Assembly (NCBI GenBank): GCA_015689775.1
Contig: WVSR01000001.1
Coordinates: forward strand, 993,501 to 1,057,500
Length of the DNA: 64,000 nucleotides
Direction of reading: 5' to 3'
Origin: Rhodobacterales bacterium LSUCC0387
GTDB lineage: Bacteria; Pseudomonadota; Alphaproteobacteria; Rhodobacterales; Rhodobacteraceae
Within the stretch, counting starts at the first letter, position 1; the number at the start of each line of letters is the position of its first letter. This document shows, one piece after another, positions 61,048 to 64,000 of the stretch. The notes below the pieces were generated by a model, which saw only the letters and a list, made by a program, of their open reading frames with translations, did no database searches and was not told the DNA's origin. The translations under genes were made by a program, and so were the position numbers.

Positions 61048-62567
61048 TGCATTGGATCATTGCCCCCGTTATTCTGCCTGCGATGCTTGCACCGATCATC
61101 GCTTATGTCATGCGTCACGACATAACCCTTGCACGGGTTGTATCATTCGCAGGAGTTCTTGGCCTATTGGGCCTTGCGATTGGCCTCTTTGTGATGGCTT
61201 CGGGCGGTGAGACATTTGTCTATCGCCTCGGGGATTGGCCCGCACCTTTTGGCATTGTTTTGGTGCTTGATCGCCTTTCGGCCCTGATGGTTTTTCTCAC
61301 GGCGATTTTGGCCTTGGTGGTGCTTTACCATGTTGTCGCAACCGGTTGGGATAAGCGAGGCCGCCATTTCCATGCGCTTTATCAATTCCAACTGATGGGG
61401 ATTGTGGGGGCATTCCTTACAGGGGACGCTTTCAATCTCTTTGTGTTCTTTGAGGTTCTCTTGATCGCCTCCTATGGGTTGATGATCCATGCAGGTGGCA
61501 AGATCCGTCTCAAGGCGGGCTTGCAATACGTGGTGATGAACCTTGCAGGCTCGACCCTCTTTTTGTTCGCGCTTGGCACGCTTTACGCCTCGACCGGCAC
61601 GCTGAATATCGCGGATATGGCCGTGAAAATTGCGCAGGTGCCCGTAGAGGATGCAGCGCTGGTGCGTGTTGCGGGGATTTTGTTACTGTTTGTCTTTGCG
61701 GTCAAAGCCGCCTTATTCCCGATGCAATTCTGGTTGCCTGCAACCTATTCCAACGCGCCAGCCCCCGTAGCCGCGCTCTTTGCGATCATGACCAAGGTCG
61801 GGACCTATGCAATCTTGCGCATTCACACCATCGCCTTTGGCCCTGAGGCAGGTGCGATTGGCGATATGGTGACCGCGTGGTTGGTTCCTATGGCTGCTTT
61901 GACTTTGGCGGTTGGGGCGGTTGGCGTCTTTGGTGCAAAACGTTTGGAACTCCTTATTGCCTATGCCGTGATTGGATCAATGGGAACGATGATGTTGGCC
62001 GTTGCCGCCATGACCCCTGCGACGGCCTCTGCAGCTATCTATTATATGCTGAACTCGACCCTTGCGGCAGCGGCGCTGTTCTTGTTTGCAGATCTCTATC
62101 TGTCACGGCGTGACGAAGATGGCAGGCTGATCCTTGCAGCCCCCTTGTCGCAAAACGGGCTGTTTGCAGCTGCCTTTTTTGCGGCAGGCATTGCGATGGT
62201 GGGCATGCCGCCGTTCAGCGGCTTCTTGGGTAAGTTGCTGATCCTTGAGGCCTTGTCCGATGGCCCGCATATAACCTTGGCGTTTTCCGCCATTTTGATT
62301 GGCTCTTTGGTGATGATCTTGGGTTTTGTGCGCGCGGGATCAATCCTGTTCTGGAAGTCGGTGACGGTCTCGCCAGACCCCGATGCGGAAGCCGCCCCGC
62401 CTCTCACCCTATCTCAAGGGGCTGGAATGGGCGCGCTTGTCGCGCTTTTGGTGGCGCTGACCCTATTTGCAGGTCCAATTTATGACGTGGGCGCGGCGGC
62501 AGCGGATCAACTGTTCTTCCCGCAGGGCTATATTGAGGCGGTGCTTGCACCCCATGGCGAAGGATGA
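61044..62567 (+). CDS. mrpD: Mrp antiporter subunit D
   Basis: A 507-residue NuoN/NuoM-like membrane protein with about 14 helices. It shows FNLFVFFEVLLIASYGLMIH with the key Glu, LFVFAVKAALFPMQFWLPATYSNAPAPVAALFAIMTKVGTYAILR, and PPFSGFLGKLLILEAL. It forms the proton-translocating core with MrpA. Four-base overlaps link it to mrpC and mrpE. Confidence 0.95.
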   Translation: MMHWIIAPVILPAMLAPIIAYVMRHDITLARVVSFAGVLGLLGLAIGLFVMASGGETFVYRLGDWPAPFGIVLVLDRLSALMVFLTAILALVVLYHVVATGWDKRGRHFHALYQFQLMGIVGAFLTGDAFNLFVFFEVLLIASYGLMIHAGGKIRLKAGLQYVVMNLAGSTLFLFALGTLYASTGTLNIADMAVKIAQVPVEDAALVRVAGILLLFVFAVKAALFPMQFWLPATYSNAPAPVAALFAIMTKVGTYAILRIHTIAFGPEAGAIGDMVTAWLVPMAALTLAVGAVGVFGAKRLELLIAYAVIGSMGTMMLAVAAMTPATASAAIYYMLNSTLAAAALFLFADLYLSRRDEDGRLILAAPLSQNGLFAAAFFAAGIAMVGMPPFSGFLGKLLILEALSDGPHITLAFSAILIGSLVMILGFVRAGSILFWKSVTVSPDPDAEAAPPLTLSQGAGMGALVALLVALTLFAGPIYDVGAAAADQLFFPQGYIEAVLAPHGEG

Positions 62568-63064
62568 TCCCCATGCTTAGACGCATCTTTCCACATCCCT
62601 ATCTTTCGCTTTTGCTGACATTGGTCTGGTTAAGCCTCGTCAACAAGGTGACGCTTGGCAATATTTTGCTTGGCGGTTTCCTTGGGTTTGTATTGCCGCT
62701 GATGACCTCAATCTACTGGCCACATAGGCCAATTTTACGTCACCCGTTCAAGGCGATAGAATTTGTGTTTGTCGTGCTCTGGGATATCGTTATTGCCAAT
62801 ATTCAAGTCGCGAAGGTGATCTTGCTCAAGCGCAATGCCAATATCCACTCACAATGGGTGGTTGTGCCGCATGAGCTGACCTCGGCTGAGGCGATCACGA
62901 TTTTGGCGGGCACAATCACCATGACCCCAGGCACGGTGTCGACGATGCTGTCCTCGGACGGGAAGGCGATCTTGGTTCATACTTTGGACACCGATGATCC
63001 CGATGCGGTGCGCGATGAGATCAAAACCCGCTACGAGCGCCGCTTGAAGGAGATTTTCCAATGA
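62564..63064 (+). CDS. mrpE: Mrp antiporter subunit E
   Basis: A 166-residue protein with two or three N-terminal helices and a cytoplasmic part containing VVVPHELTSAEAITILAGTITMTPGTVS, the MrpE signature. ATG 62564 overlaps the mrpD stop; ATG 62573 is a close alternative. It overlaps mrpF by four bases. Confidence 0.93.
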   Translation: MIPMLRRIFPHPYLSLLLTLVWLSLVNKVTLGNILLGGFLGFVLPLMTSIYWPHRPILRHPFKAIEFVFVVLWDIVIANIQVAKVILLKRNANIHSQWVVVPHELTSAEAITILAGTITMTPGTVSTMLSSDGKAILVHTLDTDDPDAVRDEIKTRYERRLKEIFQ

Positions 63065-63330
63065 TCACCTATGCGTTGATTTTCGCGATGGCCTGTTTTG
63101 GCATCGGGCTATTGGCCAATCTTTATATTCTAGCCACGGGAGCTGATCTCGCGGATCGCATACTTGCCTTGGATACAATGGTGCTGAATGTCATTGCCTT
63201 GGTCGTGCTTTACGGCATCTGGCAGGGCACAGGCGTTTATTTCGAGGCATCCATGTTGATCGCAATGGTGGGGTTCGTCTCGACCGTTGCTTATTGCCGT
63301 TTTTTGTTGCGCGGCGACATTATCGAATAG
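63061..63330 (+). CDS. mrpF: Mrp antiporter subunit F
   Basis: An 89-residue protein with three membrane helices and the conserved GADLADRILALDTMVLNVIALVVLYGI segment, in which the Asp residues of the DR-LALD motif are typical of MrpF. It is coupled to mrpE by a 4-bp overlap and followed by mrpG after three bases. Confidence 0.93.
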   Translation: MITYALIFAMACFGIGLLANLYILATGADLADRILALDTMVLNVIALVVLYGIWQGTGVYFEASMLIAMVGFVSTVAYCRFLLRGDIIE

Positions 63331-63333
63331 GGG

Positions 63334-63717
63334 ATGGCGATGTTGGCAGAGATTATCATCAGTGCGCTCTTGGTCATTGGCGGGGTTTTTGGCCTTGTGG
63401 GATCATTCGGAATGATCAAGTTGCAAGACACATTGCAACGGTTGCACGCGCCTACCAAAGCTGCCACTTTGGGCGTGGGTGGGGTGCTTTTGGCATCGAT
63501 GCTCTACTTCCTTTTGATTAAGGGACATCTGAGCTTTCACGAGCTGTTGATCACCTTGTTCTTATTCCTGACTGCACCGATATCGGGCCATTTTATCGCC
63601 AAGGCCTACATGGCGCGGCGGGTGCGCGAAACGGAACTGCCACCATCAGGTGGGTATTATGGTTGGGCGGCCTATAACGACCCGCCCGCACAGCCGCGGG
63701 ACAATAAAAGCGCGTAA
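63334..63717 (+). CDS. mrpG: Mrp antiporter subunit G
   Basis: A 127-residue protein with three helices. GGVFGLVGSFGMIKLQDTLQRLHAPTKAATLGVGGVLLASML and LFLFLTAPISGHFIAKA are characteristic of MrpG. It is the last gene of the operon. Its stop abuts the 3' end of the convergent gene. Confidence 0.94.
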   Translation: MAMLAEIIISALLVIGGVFGLVGSFGMIKLQDTLQRLHAPTKAATLGVGGVLLASMLYFLLIKGHLSFHELLITLFLFLTAPISGHFIAKAYMARRVRETELPPSGGYYGWAAYNDPPAQPRDNKSA

Positions 63718-64000
63718 TCAGCCAAAAAGCCTACCGCGGGCTGTGATGATATTGCCTGCGATCAGCACGCCATAGCATGCGCAAAACACTGCAAAGAGCG
63801 TCCAAGGCATTGAAAAGATCAAGCCGATAAAGACCACTGTGACAATCATCAAAGGCGCGATTGCCCAGCGCGGAATTTTCAGCGCTTTTGGCGAAAAGGT
63901 TTTCAGCGTGGAGATCATCAAAATCGCCACAATTCCAAGCCAGAGCGCGGCTGCGAACGGCTGCATAATTGGGAAATTCCACCCCGCAAAAACCAAGTAA
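63718..64000 (-). CDS. Membrane protein, probable C-terminal part of a CDP-alcohol phosphatidyltransferase (cut by window edge)
   Basis: The last 94 or so residues of a protein with about four membrane helices. The frame stays open to the window edge, so the true start lies outside. LWLGIVAILMISTLKTFSPKALKIPRW, then a helix pair and ITARGRLFG at the end, resembles the C-terminus of alphaproteobacterial phosphatidylserine synthase (PssA). The catalytic motif would be upstream, so the call stays provisional. Confidence 0.5.
   Translation of the reverse strand, partial: YLVFAGWNFPIMQPFAAALWLGIVAILMISTLKTFSPKALKIPRWAIAPLMIVTVVFIGLIFSMPWTLFAVFCACYGVLIAGNIITARGRLFG

Overview
The window is a stretch of chromosome from an alphaproteobacterium, most likely a marine Rhodobacterales (roseobacter-type) species. 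This rests on the gene families seen: NDUFA12 and DUF2155 beside aat and accCB, an fds-type formate dehydrogenase, FolE2, a DksA with one cysteine, DUF2927, DUF983 and RSP_2648-type PIN proteins, and a candidate SAM-II riboswitch. Base composition is moderately GC-rich. Genes are dense, with many 1-4 bp overlaps and several convergent pairs whose 3' ends overlap. I see no rRNA, tRNA, complete insertion sequence, prophage or CRISPR array.

Layout, left to right. 1-4.0 kb: the end of an MgtE-type Mg2+ transporter, a large membrane-anchored protein of unknown function, a candidate structured RNA ending in a terminator, and metY. 4.2-8.3 kb: the NDUFA12 homologue, mlaD, a DUF2155 protein, aat, accC and accB. 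8.6-15.3 kb: an omega-type transaminase, a small lipoprotein, and a signalling cluster made of an XRE regulator, a CheY-like response regulator, a small membrane protein and a histidine kinase fused to a sodium:solute-symporter domain. 15.6-21.9 kb: small proteins, a decayed DUF6778-like gene, an RlmI-like methyltransferase, a PIN protein, an M48 protease, a GNAT enzyme, dksA and a flavin monooxygenase. 21.9-26.0 kb, minus strand: the four-gene Anbu proteasome-homologue operon (circularly permuted ATP-grasp, alpha-E, transglutaminase-like, Anbu). 26.1-31.9 kb: dtd, a PfkB sugar kinase, a DUF2927 lipoprotein, the SAM-II candidate with metZ, and folE2. 32-42.5 kb: a TrkH transporter, an HI0933-type flavoprotein, a J-domain protein, bolA, gatB, a lytic transglycosylase, a DUF1624 membrane protein, pepN, a NUDIX hydrolase and a DUF983 protein. 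42.7-50.2 kb: an MsbA-like exporter, then a PotABCD-like ABC importer operon. 50.3-57.3 kb: a LysR regulator with fdsG-fdsB-fdsA-fdhD-fdsD, an NAD+-dependent molybdenum formate dehydrogenase. 57.8-63.7 kb: a complete mrpABCDEFG Na+/H+ antiporter operon with mrpA and mrpB fused. The window ends in a minus-strand gene that looks like a phospholipid synthase.

The loci most worth attention are the Anbu operon, whose biochemical role is unsettled as far as I know; the unassigned three-way-junction RNA at 2564-2719; the SAM-II candidate upstream of metZ; the XRE regulator carrying a histidine-kinase-like dimerisation segment next to a two-component system; and the importer permease with a periplasmic insertion of about 270 residues. 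Function calls come from reading the translated sequences and recalling families; no database search was run.
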